64,000 nt of DNA from Streptomyces griseoruber (GTDB lineage: Bacteria > Actinomycetota > Actinomycetes > Streptomycetales > Streptomycetaceae): assembly GCF_001514205.1 (NCBI RefSeq), contig NZ_KQ948765.1:746753-810752 (forward strand), read 5' to 3'. This document shows, piece by piece, positions 24,267-33,263 of this stretch; position 1 is the stretch's first letter, and every line of letters starts with the position of its first letter. The notes beneath the pieces are model-generated. The model saw nothing but the letters and a program-made list of their open reading frames with translations, was not told the origin of the DNA and searched no databases. A program made the position numbers and the translations under genes.

Positions 24267-25238
24267 GTGCGGAAGACGCGTCTCGACACCGCTCGGATCC
24301 GGGCGGCACGCCGGGTGATCGACCCGGTCTTTCTCGACAGTCCGCTGTACCGCTGCGAGGCGCTGGAACCCGCCCTCGGGTGCGCGGTGAGCATCAAGCT
24401 CGAAACGGCGAACCCGGTCCGCAGCTTCAAGGCCCGCGGCACCGAGGTCGTCGCGAGTCTGCTCGCCGACAGTGACGCGCGAGCCGTGGTCTGCGCCAGC
24501 GCGGGCAACCTCGGCCAGGCCCTCGCCTGGTCCGGTCGTGGCCGGGGGCTCGACGTCACCGTCGTGGCATCGCGCTTCGCGACTGCGGCCAAGCTTGACC
24601 GTATCCGCGCACTGGAGGCCAGGCTGGAGCTGGTGGACGGCGACCACGAGCTGGCTCGCGAGCGGGCGGCGGCCCTCGCACGGTACGAGGGCATCCGGCT
24701 GCTCGAAGACAGTCTGGACATCGAGACCTGCGAGGGCGCGGCGACCATCGGCCTGGAACTGGTGGACACCGCACCGTCGTTCGACACCGTCCTGATCGCC
24801 CTCGGTGGCGGCGCGCTGGCCACCGGCGTGGGTCATGTGGTGAAGGCCTTGGCACCCGGGGTCGAGGTGATCTGCGTCCAGCCGCTGGGCGCACCGGCGA
24901 TGACCCACTCGTGGCGCCAACGGCGCGTCGTCACCACCGACTCGACCGAGACCATCGCGGACGGCGTCGCCGGCCGGTGTCCCGTCCCGGCCGCCCTGAC
25001 CGACCTGCTGCTGGTCGCCGACGACGCCGTCCTGGTCCAGGAGGCGTCGATCATCACCGGTATGAGGATGTTCCTCGACCACGCCGGCCTCGTCGTCGAA
25101 CCGTCGGCCGCGCTCGGCGTCGCGGCGATCCTCGAAGACCGTGACCGCTTCGCCGGCCGACACATCGTCACCATCGTCTGCGGGAGCAACGTTGACGTGG
25201 ACGCCTATCACCACTGGGTCGGTGCGGCTTCGCTGTGA
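24267..25238 (+). CDS. PLP-dependent threonine/serine dehydratase-like enzyme
   Basis: 323-residue fold-type II PLP enzyme. Lys55 in V-R-S-F-K-A-R-G is the Schiff-base lysine, and A-S-A-G-N-L-G-Q-A is the substrate/cofactor loop. G-G-G-A-L-A-T-G binds the phosphate. The arrangement resembles catabolic threonine dehydratase or diaminopropionate lyase-type proteins, without a C-terminal ACT domain, so deamination of Ser/Thr is inferred. The GTG start at 24267 follows a TACGCT box (24253-24258) by eight bases and lacks a Shine-Dalgarno sequence, suggesting a leaderless mRNA. Confidence 0.85.
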   Translation: MRKTRLDTARIRAARRVIDPVFLDSPLYRCEALEPALGCAVSIKLETANPVRSFKARGTEVVASLLADSDARAVVCASAGNLGQALAWSGRGRGLDVTVVASRFATAAKLDRIRALEARLELVDGDHELARERAAALARYEGIRLLEDSLDIETCEGAATIGLELVDTAPSFDTVLIALGGGALATGVGHVVKALAPGVEVICVQPLGAPAMTHSWRQRRVVTTDSTETIADGVAGRCPVPAALTDLLLVADDAVLVQEASIITGMRMFLDHAGLVVEPSAALGVAAILEDRDRFAGRHIVTIVCGSNVDVDAYHHWVGAASL

Positions 25239-25289
25239 ACCCGGTGAATGTCGCCGTTCGCCGCACGCCCCCTTGGCTCAGGAGCGTGG

Positions 25290-25772
25290 ATGCCCAACAC
25301 TCGGCCCATGACGCAGCGTGTGGAGCTCGCCACGGTGATGGATCGGCTGGCCGTCGACGGACTGGTCACCGAGTACGCGGTGGCCGTGGACGACGGCGAC
25401 TGGGCGGCGTACCGGGAACTGTTCACACCGGACGGACGGGCGGACTACCGTTCGGCGGGCGGGATCGAGGGGGACGTCGGCAGTGTCGCGGCGTGGCTCG
25501 CGGAGAATCTGCGCCTGTTCTCGATGCGGCAGCACCTCATCGTCAACCGGCGCGTGCGGTTCGGGGTCCGGGAGCAGGACGCGGGCGACACCGCCCGGGT
25601 CGGCGCCGACTACGTCAATCCGATGCGGTTGGCCGGTCACGGGGACGAGGGCGGGGCACCCGACTTCGTCTGCGGGGGGCGCTACTCCTTCGGGCTGCTG
25701 CGCACGTACGACGGCTGGCGGTTGCGTGAGGTGGTCGTCGAGGAGAAGTGGCGGCGCCTGCCGACGGCGTGA
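25290..25772 (+). CDS. SnoaL-like (NTF2-fold) protein
   Basis: 160-residue cone-shaped NTF2-fold protein. The start L-A-V-D-G-L-V-T-E-Y-A-V-A-V-D-D-G-D-W-A-A-Y-R-E-L-F-T-P-D-G is the standard first helix pair; H-L-I-V-N-R-R-V and Y-S-F-G-L-L-R-T-Y-D-G-W-R-L line the pocket. Members include dehydratases, cyclases and ketosteroid isomerase-like enzymes; this one follows the SnoaL_4 pattern. ATG 25290 was picked over 25308 because AGGAG lies five bases ahead. It is 50 bases from the PLP gene, possibly co-transcribed. Confidence 0.85.
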   Translation: MPNTRPMTQRVELATVMDRLAVDGLVTEYAVAVDDGDWAAYRELFTPDGRADYRSAGGIEGDVGSVAAWLAENLRLFSMRQHLIVNRRVRFGVREQDAGDTARVGADYVNPMRLAGHGDEGGAPDFVCGGRYSFGLLRTYDGWRLREVVVEEKWRRLPTA

Positions 25773-25855
25773 CGCCGGGCGCGCCCGAAAGCAGCCTGTC
25801 GGAGATCGTCCGTCGGGGCGCACACTGGAGGGCACCACGGGGTAGGAGGTGCCGC

Positions 25856-27433
25856 ATGAACGCGTCCGGCCACTGGCTCACCTCCCCCTGGCGGCGCTCG
25901 GCCGCCGCGGCGGGTGCCGGTGCGCTGCCGGTGCTCGCCTTCCCGGCGCCCGCCCTGTGGTGGTGGGCGTACGTCGCCCTCGTCCCCTGGATGCTGCTCA
26001 TCCGTTCCGCGCCGACCGGACGGCGCGCGGCCCGGGACGGCTGGTGCGGGGGCTTCGGCTTCATGCTGGCGATGCATCACTGGCTGTTGCCGAGCCTGCA
26101 TGTGTTCACGCTCGTGATCGCCGCGCTGCTCGGTGCCCTGTGGGCGCCCTGGGGCTGGCTGGTGCGCCGTTCTCTCGCCCCGAGCGGGTCCGGGACGCCG
26201 GCCCGGGGGCGGGTCTGCGGCGCGCTCGTCGTGCTGCCCTCCGCCTGGCTGGCCGTCGAACTCGTGCGGTCCTGGCAGGGGTTGGGCGGGCCCTGGGGCA
26301 TGCTCGGCTCCAGTCAGTGGCAGGTGGAGCCCGCGCTGCGGCTCGCGTCGGTGGGCGGGGTGTGGCTGCTGAGCTTCCTGGTGGTGGCGGTGAATGTGGC
26401 CGTCGCCGTGATCGTCTCCGTGCCCGGCTCGCGGACGCCGGCCCTCGCCGGGCTCGTCGCGACGGCGGCCACCGCCTCGGCGGCCTGGGTGTGGGCGCCG
26501 CGCCCCGACGTCGAGGGACGGGCGCGGATCGCCGTCGTCCAGCCGGGGGTGGTGGACGGGACCCAGCGCCGCTTCGACGTCGAGGAGCGGCTCACCCGGC
26601 GGCTGATCGGACAGGACGTCGATCTGATCGTCTGGGGGGAGAGCAGTGTCGGGTACGACCTCGGGGACCATCCGGGGCTGGCGACGCGGATAGCCGAGCT
26701 GTCGCGGGCCACGGGTGCGGACATTCTCGTCAACGTCGACGCGCGCCGCTCGGACCGGCCCGGTATCTACAAGAGTGCGATCCTGGTCGGTCCGGACGGC
26801 CCGACCGGCGACCGGTACGACAAGATGCGGCTGGTGCCGTTCGGGGAGTACATACCGGCGCGTTCGCTGTTCGGCTGGGCGACCTCGGTCGGCAAGGCGG
26901 CCGGTGAGGACCGGCGGCGCGGCGGCGAGCAGGTGGTGATGCACATCGGGCCGGGGCTGCGGATCGGGCCGATGATCTGCTTCGAGACCGCGTTCCCCGA
27001 CATGAGCCGCCATCTCGCGGAGGACGGCGCGGACCTCCTCGTCGCGCAGTCCTCGACCTCCACGTTCCAGCACAGCTGGGCGCCCGCGCAGCACGCCTCC
27101 CTGGCCGCGCTGCGCGCCGCCGAGACCGGTCGATCGTTCGTGCACACCACGCTGACCGGCGACTCCGCGGTGTACGACGCGAGCGGCCGGCGCCTCGGCC
27201 CCTGGCTGGGCACGGAGGCGAGCACCGCGGCCGTGTACGACGTCCCGCTCGCCGACGGCGTCACCCCGTACGTCCGCTACGGCGACTGGCCGGTCCACGG
27301 AGCCCTGCTGGTGCTGGTGGCGCTGGGGCTGACGGAAGGGGCGCGGGCGATCAGGCTGCGGCGGACTGTTCCCGCACCGCTCGGACCACCCGCTCGCACA
27401 GTTCATGGGTCGCCAGCGCGTCCCGGGCGCTGA
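25856..27433 (+). CDS. lnt: Apolipoprotein N-acyltransferase
   Basis: 525-residue inner-membrane enzyme that N-acylates the cysteine of lipoproteins. Residues 1-215 hold about six to eight membrane helices. The C-terminal carbon-nitrogen hydrolase domain shows the catalytic triad: Glu in V-W-G-E-S-S, Lys in Y-D-K-M-R-L-V-P-F-G-E-Y and Cys in M-I-C-F-E-T. A strong TAGGAGGT precedes ATG 25856. Streptomyces carry more than one lnt homologue. The last 83 bases overlap the oppositely oriented oxidoreductase gene, so the C-terminal tail (R-T-V-P-A-P-L-G-P onwards) is read on both strands. Confidence 0.92.
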   Translation: MNASGHWLTSPWRRSAAAAGAGALPVLAFPAPALWWWAYVALVPWMLLIRSAPTGRRAARDGWCGGFGFMLAMHHWLLPSLHVFTLVIAALLGALWAPWGWLVRRSLAPSGSGTPARGRVCGALVVLPSAWLAVELVRSWQGLGGPWGMLGSSQWQVEPALRLASVGGVWLLSFLVVAVNVAVAVIVSVPGSRTPALAGLVATAATASAAWVWAPRPDVEGRARIAVVQPGVVDGTQRRFDVEERLTRRLIGQDVDLIVWGESSVGYDLGDHPGLATRIAELSRATGADILVNVDARRSDRPGIYKSAILVGPDGPTGDRYDKMRLVPFGEYIPARSLFGWATSVGKAAGEDRRRGGEQVVMHIGPGLRIGPMICFETAFPDMSRHLAEDGADLLVAQSSTSTFQHSWAPAQHASLAALRAAETGRSFVHTTLTGDSAVYDASGRRLGPWLGTEASTAAVYDVPLADGVTPYVRYGDWPVHGALLVLVALGLTEGARAIRLRRTVPAPLGPPARTVHGSPARPGR

Positions 27434-28262
27434 GCACCCTGCCCGCCCGCACCGCGTCCAGGAAGGCCAGCACCGCCTGCTCCATCCCGCGCTGACGGGC
27501 CACCGGCACCCAGTCGCCGCGTCGGCGCACGGTCGGCTGGCCCTTGTGGTCGATCACCTCGGCGAGGTTGACGACCTGCCGCTTGGTGTCCTGGCCGGAG
27601 ACCTCGAGGATCTCCTCGTTGGAGCCGCTGAGCCGGTTCATCACGCCGAGCGCGGTGAAGCCGTACCCGGAGAGCTGGAGGACGACGTGGTGCAGCAGCC
27701 CGTCCTCGACCCGGGCCCGCACGGTGACGTCGTCGACCGGGGCCGGGGCCAGGAAGCGCAGGGTGTCGACGACGTGGATGAAGTCGTCGAGGATCATCGT
27801 GCGGGGTTCCTCGGGCAGGCCGACCCGGTTCTTCTGGAGGAGGATCAGGTCGCGCGGATGGTCGGCGCACTGCGTGTAGCCGGGCGCGAAGCGGCGGTTG
27901 AAGCCGACGGCCAGGGACACTCCGTGCCGCTCGGCGCGTTCCACCAGCCGCTCGGAGTCGGCCAGCCGGTACGCCAGCGGTTTGTCGACGTACGTCGCGA
28001 CGCCCGCCTCCAGCAGCCGGGCGACGATCTCGGGGTGGGCGCCGGTGGGCGCGTGCACGAAGGCCGCGTCGAGGCCCGCGGCGAGCAGTGCGTCGAGGTC
28101 GCGGTGGCGCCGGTCGGCGGGCAGCCGGTAGGCGTCGGCGACCCGGTCGAGCGTGGCCGGCGTGCGGGTCTGCAGGTGCAGCTCGATCCCGGGCAGCGCG
28201 CCGAGGACCGGCAGGTACGCCTTCTGCGCGATGTCACCGAGTCCGATGCAGCCGACCTTCAC
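27351..28262 (-). CDS. Gfo/Idh/MocA family oxidoreductase
   Basis: 303-residue NAD(P)-dependent oxidoreductase, shorter than the operon member at 17.7 kb. Rossmann motif V-G-C-I-G-L-G-D-I-A-Q-K at residues 3-14; the E-K-P equivalent is Y-V-D-K-P-L-A-Y; the conserved R-R-F segment is G-F-N-R-R-F-A-P-G-Y. GTG 28262 follows GAGGGAG by about six bases, better than any start further upstream. It overlaps lnt tail to tail. An 11-bp tandem repeat array lies directly upstream. Confidence 0.88.
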   Translation of the reverse strand: MKVGCIGLGDIAQKAYLPVLGALPGIELHLQTRTPATLDRVADAYRLPADRRHRDLDALLAAGLDAAFVHAPTGAHPEIVARLLEAGVATYVDKPLAYRLADSERLVERAERHGVSLAVGFNRRFAPGYTQCADHPRDLILLQKNRVGLPEEPRTMILDDFIHVVDTLRFLAPAPVDDVTVRARVEDGLLHHVVLQLSGYGFTALGVMNRLSGSNEEILEVSGQDTKRQVVNLAEVIDHKGQPTVRRRGDWVPVARQRGMEQAVLAFLDAVRAGRVLSARDALATHELCERVVRAVREQSAAA

Positions 28263-28287
28263 GGGCGCTCCCTCATGTCGCACTCGT

Positions 28288-28342
28288 CCCGAACTCATCC
28301 CGGACTCATCCCGGACTCATCCCGGACTCATCCCGGGCTCAT
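28288..28342. repeat. 11-bp tandem repeat array
   Basis: Five consecutive 11-base units: cccgaactcat, three perfect cccggactcat, and cccgggctcat. The array lies 26 bases upstream of the minus-strand oxidoreductase start and ahead of the TetR pseudogene. A period of 11 bases places identical faces on the same side of the helix. Confidence 0.92.
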
Positions 28343-28409
28343 CTCGAACCACCTCGAACCGCGGGCCTCCACCGCAGCATACGGGGGCTGCGGCGGCCGC
28401 CAGCCGGCG

Positions 28410-29083
28410 ATCCCGTCGGAGCTGCGCAGGAACAGCGCGGGTCCCGCCGCCGACAGCGCGGCGATCAGGGTGTCGCGTACGGCGACGGCGGCCGGGTTGG
28501 CCGTCGCCGAGCGCGGGATGCGCGGGCCGACCCATCGGGCGGTCGACGAGGCCGCGGGGCTGCCGCAGGGCTCCACCTCCCATCCGGCCCGCACCCGCGA
28601 GGCCCTGCTCGGCCTCGCCGTCCGGCGGCTCGCCGAGCGGGAGGCACGGGTGCTGGGCCTGGACGAGATGCCGGATCCGGCCGGCGGCCTCGACGGACCG
28701 GCCGCCGCCCTGGCCCTGGCGGTGCACCGCTCGCTGACGGGCCACCGCGACCTGCTCGTCGCCCGCCGCGAACTCGCCCTGGAGGCGACCCGGCGCCCCG
28801 GTCTGCGCGCGTTCCACGACACGACCGGCGCCGTCTTCCGCGACCGGCTGACGGCCCCGGCGGCGGCGTTCGGCTCACCCGACCCGGCCCGGCACGCGCT
28901 GTCGCCGGCGGCCTGGGCGGACGCGCCGACGTTCTCCTGCGTGGCCGGGTCCTCCAGCACCCGGCCCCCGGCCTGGACGAGGTGCGCACGGGAGTGCGGG
29001 AGCTGCTCGGCGGGATGCTGGGCGGCTGCAACGCCCGGAGAGCCGGGCCGCCGAAAACCCGTGGTCGCGCGCTGATGCGGTGA
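28410..29083 (+). pseudogene. Degenerate TetR-family regulator
   Basis: A reading frame holds TetR sequence: THRAVDEAAGLPQGSTS is the DNA-binding helix-turn-helix, then RTREALLGLAVRRLAEREA and LRAFHDTTGAVFRDRL. At about 28950-28955 the frame must shift by one base: tcctcc there stands for an expected ttcc-containing S-F-Q, and H-P-A-P-G-L-D-E-V-R-T-G-V-R-E-L-L-G-G-M-L-G-G continues in the next frame. Pro replaces expected Leu at several places (LTAPAAAFG, LSPAAWADAP), and the first helix before the HTH is scrambled. This is a decaying gene, not just one sequencing error. Confidence 0.72.
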
Positions 29084-29097
29084 GCGATCATGCGGGG

Positions 29098-29610
29098 ATG
29101 ACGACTCAGCGCACCGAGCCCGCCCAGAACGCCGACGAACGCGCCATGCTGGAAGGCTGGTTGGACTACCACCGCCAGACGCTCGAGTGGAAGTGCGAGG
29201 GGCTCACCGACGCCCAGCTGCGCACCGCCGCGGTGCCGCCCTCCGAACTGTCGCTGCTGGGGCTGGTCCGGCACATGGCGGACGTGGAGCGCGGCTGGTT
29301 CCGCAAGGTGCTCGTGGGCGAGGACCTCGGTCCGATCCACTACAGCGAGGCCGACCCCGACGGCGAGTTCCATCTCACCGAGGAGGACACCTGGGAGGCG
29401 GCGTACGCCACCTGGCAGACCGAGATCGCGGAGGCCCGGCGGTGCGCGGCCGGCTTCGCCCTGGACGACCTCTCGCGCGGCACCAGCAGGCATACGAAGG
29501 AGCCGTTCAACCTGCGCTGGATCTACACGCACATGATCGAGGAGTACGCCCGTCACAACGGCCACGCCGACCTGCTGCGCGAGCGCATCGACGGCGCGAC
29601 CGGCGAGTGA
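29098..29610 (+). CDS. DinB family protein (DUF664)
   Basis: 170-residue four-helix bundle of the DinB/YfiT superfamily. The three metal-ligand histidines are seen in L-G-L-V-R-H-M-A-D-V-E-R-G-W and in H-M-I-E-E-Y-A-R-H-N-G-H. Members are thiol-dependent S-transferases or hydrolases, for example using mycothiol in actinobacteria, so a mycothiol-dependent reaction is inferred. ATG 29098 is preferred; GTG 29080 is in frame. It follows the TetR remnant by 14 bases. Confidence 0.88.
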   Translation: MTTQRTEPAQNADERAMLEGWLDYHRQTLEWKCEGLTDAQLRTAAVPPSELSLLGLVRHMADVERGWFRKVLVGEDLGPIHYSEADPDGEFHLTEEDTWEAAYATWQTEIAEARRCAAGFALDDLSRGTSRHTKEPFNLRWIYTHMIEEYARHNGHADLLRERIDGATGE

Positions 29611-29722
29611 CGTCAGCGCCGGCGGGGCCGAGCCCTCCCTGAGGGGGACGTGTTCACCCGTGCGGGGCAACCTGCGCCCGTCCGATGTCGCGCGCCCGGC
29701 CGGAACCAGCAGAGTTGCGCGG

Positions 29723-30211
29723 GTGCATCGAACGACGACGACAACCGCGGCGCTCCTGGTGATGGCCCTCTCGGCCCTCTCCGGCTGCGTCACCGTCCAG
29801 CGCCCGCCCGTGCCCGGCCCGCCCGCCGCCGTGCCGTCCCCGCCGTCGGCGCCCCGCCCCGGGGCGGACGCCGAACCCCAGGTCGTCCAGGCGCCGGCCC
29901 GTGAGGCGCTGGAGATGGTCGGGCCGGCCCGGGAGCGGGCGGCCACGACACTCCGTCAACGGCACCGGCCGGCCCCGTCCGCCGTCCCGGACGGACACGC
30001 GCCGGCGTACCGCGCCCACCCCCAGCACCCGCGCCCCAGGCCGGCGCATCCGGACCCGCGCAGGCGCGTACCGCGGCACGTCGATGTCCCGGACGTCGAG
30101 ACGGAGATCCGCCGGAACACCGATGTGTGCGCCCTCGGCAGAAAGTACGGCGGCTGGCGCGACGACAGCCCGGAGGCGCTGGCCTGCCGACAGGTGTACG
30201 GCCACCGCTAG
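29723..30211 (+). CDS. Proline-rich lipoprotein
   Basis: 162-residue lipoprotein. A signal peptide with basic start (V-H-R-T) and lipobox L-S-A-L-S-G-C at residues ~17-23 is followed by a long Pro/Ala/Arg-rich spacer. A short conserved-looking module lies at the C-terminus: D-V-E-T-E-I-R-R-N-T-D-V-C-A-L-G-R-K-Y-G then W-x6-S-P-E-A-L-A-C-R-x-x-Y, with two Cys likely to pair. GTG 29723 was chosen because the signal peptide starts there. Function unknown; a surface or wall-associated role is inferred. Confidence 0.8.
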   Translation: MHRTTTTTAALLVMALSALSGCVTVQRPPVPGPPAAVPSPPSAPRPGADAEPQVVQAPAREALEMVGPARERAATTLRQRHRPAPSAVPDGHAPAYRAHPQHPRPRPAHPDPRRRVPRHVDVPDVETEIRRNTDVCALGRKYGGWRDDSPEALACRQVYGHR

Positions 30212-30297
30212 GGGCTGTCGTCCGGATCAGGCCGCAGGAAACGACAGGCCCCCAGGGCCGGCCGATCACCCACCCTGCGGCGCGTCCGGGACTGGTC

Positions 30298-30762
30298 CTA
30301 GCCCTCCGCGCCGCCCTCGCCCAGGCGGAGTTCCATTCTGCTGATCGCCGCCCGCACGCCGTCGCCGTAGCTGTCGTCGCCGAGGACACCGGCCGCCCCG
30401 CGTGCCCTGCGCACATGGGTGCGGGCGGCTCCGGCACGGCCGAGTCTGACGTAGTCCGCCGCCAGGTTCAGATGGAGCGAGGGGTACAGGGCCCGTACGG
30501 CGGGGGATTCCTCGTGCTCCTCGGCGGCGGTCAGGGCCCGCAGGTCCCAGGCCAGTTCGTCGAACGGGTCGTCCTGGGTGTCGGCCAGATAGTGCGCGAG
30601 GGTGCAGCGGTGCAGCGGATCGCCGTCCTCGCCCAGCTCGGTCCACAGGTCGAGGAGTCTGCGGCGGGCCTCCTCGCGGTCTCCCCCGTGATGCAGCATG
30701 ACGACCTGCCCGATCCGCGTCAGCACGGCGTCGGGCGCCACCTGTTCCTGTCGCTCCGCCAC
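30298..30762 (-). CDS. TPR-like hypothetical protein
   Basis: 154-residue helical protein with tetratricopeptide-like pairs: EEARRRLLDLWTELGEDGDPLHRCTLAHYLADTQ and YPSLHLNLAADYVRLGRAGAARTHVRRAR. Such small TPR proteins are common in Streptomyces and have no assigned role. The GTG at 30762 is directly preceded by AAGGAGGAC, which puts GGAGG only two bases away, shorter than normal; no better in-frame start is visible. Confidence 0.78.
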   Translation of the reverse strand: MAERQEQVAPDAVLTRIGQVVMLHHGGDREEARRRLLDLWTELGEDGDPLHRCTLAHYLADTQDDPFDELAWDLRALTAAEEHEESPAVRALYPSLHLNLAADYVRLGRAGAARTHVRRARGAAGVLGDDSYGDGVRAAISRMELRLGEGGAEG

Positions 30763-30905
30763 GTCGTCCTCCTTAGCGTCCTCGCGACGGCACCGCGTCC
30801 CCGGGACGGCACCGCGCCCATGCACGACGCTAACGGCAGCGGGCGGCGATCCCGGTCAGGCGGCACCGGGCCGGCCCCCGGAGGAACCGGCGCGGCGGCA
30901 CGGGC

Positions 30906-31592
30906 TCAGTCGGCCAGGTTCGGGATCGTCCAGTCGACCGGGGTGTGGCCCTGCGCCGCGATCGCCTCGTCGATCTGCGTGAACGGGCGGGAGCCGAAGA
31001 ACTTCTTCGCCGACAGCGGGGAGGGGTGCGCGCCCTTGACCACGATGTGCCGGGACTCGTCGATCAGCGGGAGCTTCTTCTGCGCGTAGTTGCCCCACAG
31101 GACGAACACCGCCGGGTCGGGCCGGTCGGCCACGGCGCGGATCACCGCGTCCGTGAACTTCTCCCAGCCCTTGCCCTTGTGCGAGTTCGCCTCCCCCGAG
31201 CGGACCGTCAGGACCGCGTTCAGCAGCAGGACGCCCTGCTGGGCCCACGGCATCAGATAGCCGTTGTCCGGGATGGGCGTGCCCAGCTCCGCGTGCATCT
31301 CCTTGTAGATGTTGCGCAGGGAGGGCGGGATCTTGACGCCCGGCCGCACCGAGAAGCACAGGCCGTGGCCCTGGCCCTCGCCGTGGTACGGGTCCTGGCC
31401 GAGGACGAGGACCTTCACCTGGTCGTACGGCGTGGCGTCGAGCGCGGCGAACACCTCCTCGCGCGGAGGGTAGACGGGACCCTTCGCTCGCTCCTCCTCG
31501 ACGAACTCGGTCAGCTCCTTGAAGTAGGGCTGCTGCAGCTCGTCGCCCAGGACCCCGCGCCAGGACTCGGGCAGCATGGCGATGTCGGTCAC
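30906..31592 (-). CDS. ung: Uracil-DNA glycosylase (family 1)
   Basis: 228-residue base-excision repair enzyme that removes uracil from DNA. Family-1 signatures are intact: G-Q-D-P-Y-H-G at residues 65-71 with catalytic Asp67, H-P-S-P-L-S near residue 190 with catalytic His, and L-L-L-N-A-V-L-T-V-R. CGGAGG lies eight bases before GTG 31592. Length is standard. Single gene between the TPR-like gene and the peptide-binding lipoprotein gene. Confidence 0.97.
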   Translation of the reverse strand: MTDIAMLPESWRGVLGDELQQPYFKELTEFVEEERAKGPVYPPREEVFAALDATPYDQVKVLVLGQDPYHGEGQGHGLCFSVRPGVKIPPSLRNIYKEMHAELGTPIPDNGYLMPWAQQGVLLLNAVLTVRSGEANSHKGKGWEKFTDAVIRAVADRPDPAVFVLWGNYAQKKLPLIDESRHIVVKGAHPSPLSAKKFFGSRPFTQIDEAIAAQGHTPVDWTIPNLAD

Positions 31593-31682
31593 GTCAACGT
31601 CCTCCGTTGTGCGGTCACTTGCTCACCACAGAACCTACAGGCGACCACTGACAACGGCGCCACGGACCGTGCTTCGGGCCCG

Positions 31683-33263
31683 CTACCAGCTCGTCTTCCG
31701 GTACAGCTCCCACATCGTCATCATGGTCGCCGGGTCGATGACCTTCTCGAGGCCGGAGATCTCCTCGTCCGCGGCCACGTACTGCTTGCCCTGCCACAAC
31801 GGCAGCAGGCGCGCGTCGTTCACGAAGATCTGCTGCGCGTCCTCGATCTCCTGTGTCACCGCCCCGCGGTCGCTCTCCGCGCGCGACTCCGGCAGCAGCT
31901 TGTCGGTGATCACCGGGGCCTTGTACGGGGTCCCGAGCGCGTTCTGCTCGCCCACGAAGGGCGCGATGAAGTTGTCGGCGTCGTTGAAGTCGGGGAACCA
32001 ACCGCGCCCGAACACCGGGTACTCGCCGTCCTGGTAGCCCTTGACGTAGGTCTTCCACGGGCGGCTCTTGAGGGTGATCTTGAAGAGGCCGGAGGCCTCC
32101 AGCTGCCGCTTCAGCTCCTCGAAGGCGGGCTTGGTCGTCGAGCCGTAGCGGTCGGTGGTGTACCAGAGGGTCAACGGGACGGTCTCGGTGATCCCCGCTT
32201 CCCTGAGGAGCGCCTTGGCCTTGGTCACACTGGGGTTCCCGAAGTCGTCGAAGAAGCCCGTGGTGTGGCCGGTGAGTCCGGCCGGGACCATCGAGTACAG
32301 CGGCTCGACGGTGTCCTTGTAGATGTTGTGCACGAGCGCCGAGCGGTCGACGATCTGGGCGATGGCCTTGCGGACCGCGAGCTTCGCGGCCCACGGGTCG
32401 CTGGGATTGAACACCAGGTAACTGATCTCGGTGGTGGGGTTCTCCACGAGCTGGAGCCCCTCCGCGTTCTGGTTGGTGTCGATGTCCACGATGTCGGAGG
32501 CGCCGAGACCGCGGTAGACGACCGAGATCTCCTTGCTCTTGAGGGCCTTGACCAGCTCGTCCGACTGCTGGAAGTAGCGGATGGTGACGGCGTTGTTCTT
32601 CAGGTCCGCTATGCCCTTGTAGTTGTCGTTGCGGACGAGTTCCGCCTGCTTGCCCTCGTCGTAGGACTGGAGCCGGTACGGTCCGGAGCCGATGATCCCG
32701 GCGTCCTTGCGGAGCGCGTTCGCGGGATACTCCTCGGGATCCACGATCGACATGGCGGGCGTGGTGAGCACCAGGGGGAACGTGGCGTCGGGCTGGCTGA
32801 GACGGAAGACGACCTCGCGGTCGCCCTTCGTCTGCACCTGGGAGAGCGTTCCCAGCAGGCCCGCGGGTCCGCCGTTGACGTTGATCTTCTTGATCCGGTC
32901 GAACGAGTACTTGACCGCCTTGGCGTCCAGCGTGTGCCCGTTGGAGAACTTCAGGCCCTCGCGCAGTGTGCAGCTGTACACGGTGCTCTTGCTGTCCGTG
33001 AACTCACAGCTCTCGGCGGCGTCGGGTTCGGGGGTGGTTCCACCGGGGTTGTAGTTCAGAAGCGTCTGATAGACGTTGCGGAACAGCTCCCAGGAGCTGT
33101 CCCAGGAGGCCGCGGGGTCCAGCGTGCTCGGAGAGCTGGTGGTGCCCACGACGATCGGCCCGGCGTCATCGGAGCTCTCGTCTCCCAGAAGACCGCATCC
33201 ACTCACCAGGGACAGGGACGCGATCACCGCTACATGCTGCAACGATCGATTCCGGTAGAACAC
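31683..33263 (-). CDS. ABC transporter substrate-binding lipoprotein (SBP_bac_5)
   Basis: 526-residue oligopeptide-type extracellular binding lipoprotein. The signal peptide (V-F-Y-R-N-R-S-L-Q) ends in lipobox S-L-V-S-G-C. The SBP_bac_5 pattern Y-S-C-T-L-R-E-G-L-K-F-S-N-G-H and I-G-S-G-P-Y-R-L-Q-S-Y is clear. GTG 33263 with GAGGAG seven bases upstream is preferred to ATG 33287, which lacks a ribosome-binding site. No permease or ATPase genes are nearby, so it is an orphan, possibly working with a distant transporter. Confidence 0.93.
   Translation of the reverse strand: MFYRNRSLQHVAVIASLSLVSGCGLLGDESSDDAGPIVVGTTSSPSTLDPAASWDSSWELFRNVYQTLLNYNPGGTTPEPDAAESCEFTDSKSTVYSCTLREGLKFSNGHTLDAKAVKYSFDRIKKINVNGGPAGLLGTLSQVQTKGDREVVFRLSQPDATFPLVLTTPAMSIVDPEEYPANALRKDAGIIGSGPYRLQSYDEGKQAELVRNDNYKGIADLKNNAVTIRYFQQSDELVKALKSKEISVVYRGLGASDIVDIDTNQNAEGLQLVENPTTEISYLVFNPSDPWAAKLAVRKAIAQIVDRSALVHNIYKDTVEPLYSMVPAGLTGHTTGFFDDFGNPSVTKAKALLREAGITETVPLTLWYTTDRYGSTTKPAFEELKRQLEASGLFKITLKSRPWKTYVKGYQDGEYPVFGRGWFPDFNDADNFIAPFVGEQNALGTPYKAPVITDKLLPESRAESDRGAVTQEIEDAQQIFVNDARLLPLWQGKQYVAADEEISGLEKVIDPATMMTMWELYRKTSW

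Noticed and set aside
28261..28342. Tandem 11-bp array as a CRISPR
   Set aside because: Units are contiguous with no spacers and only 11 bases long.
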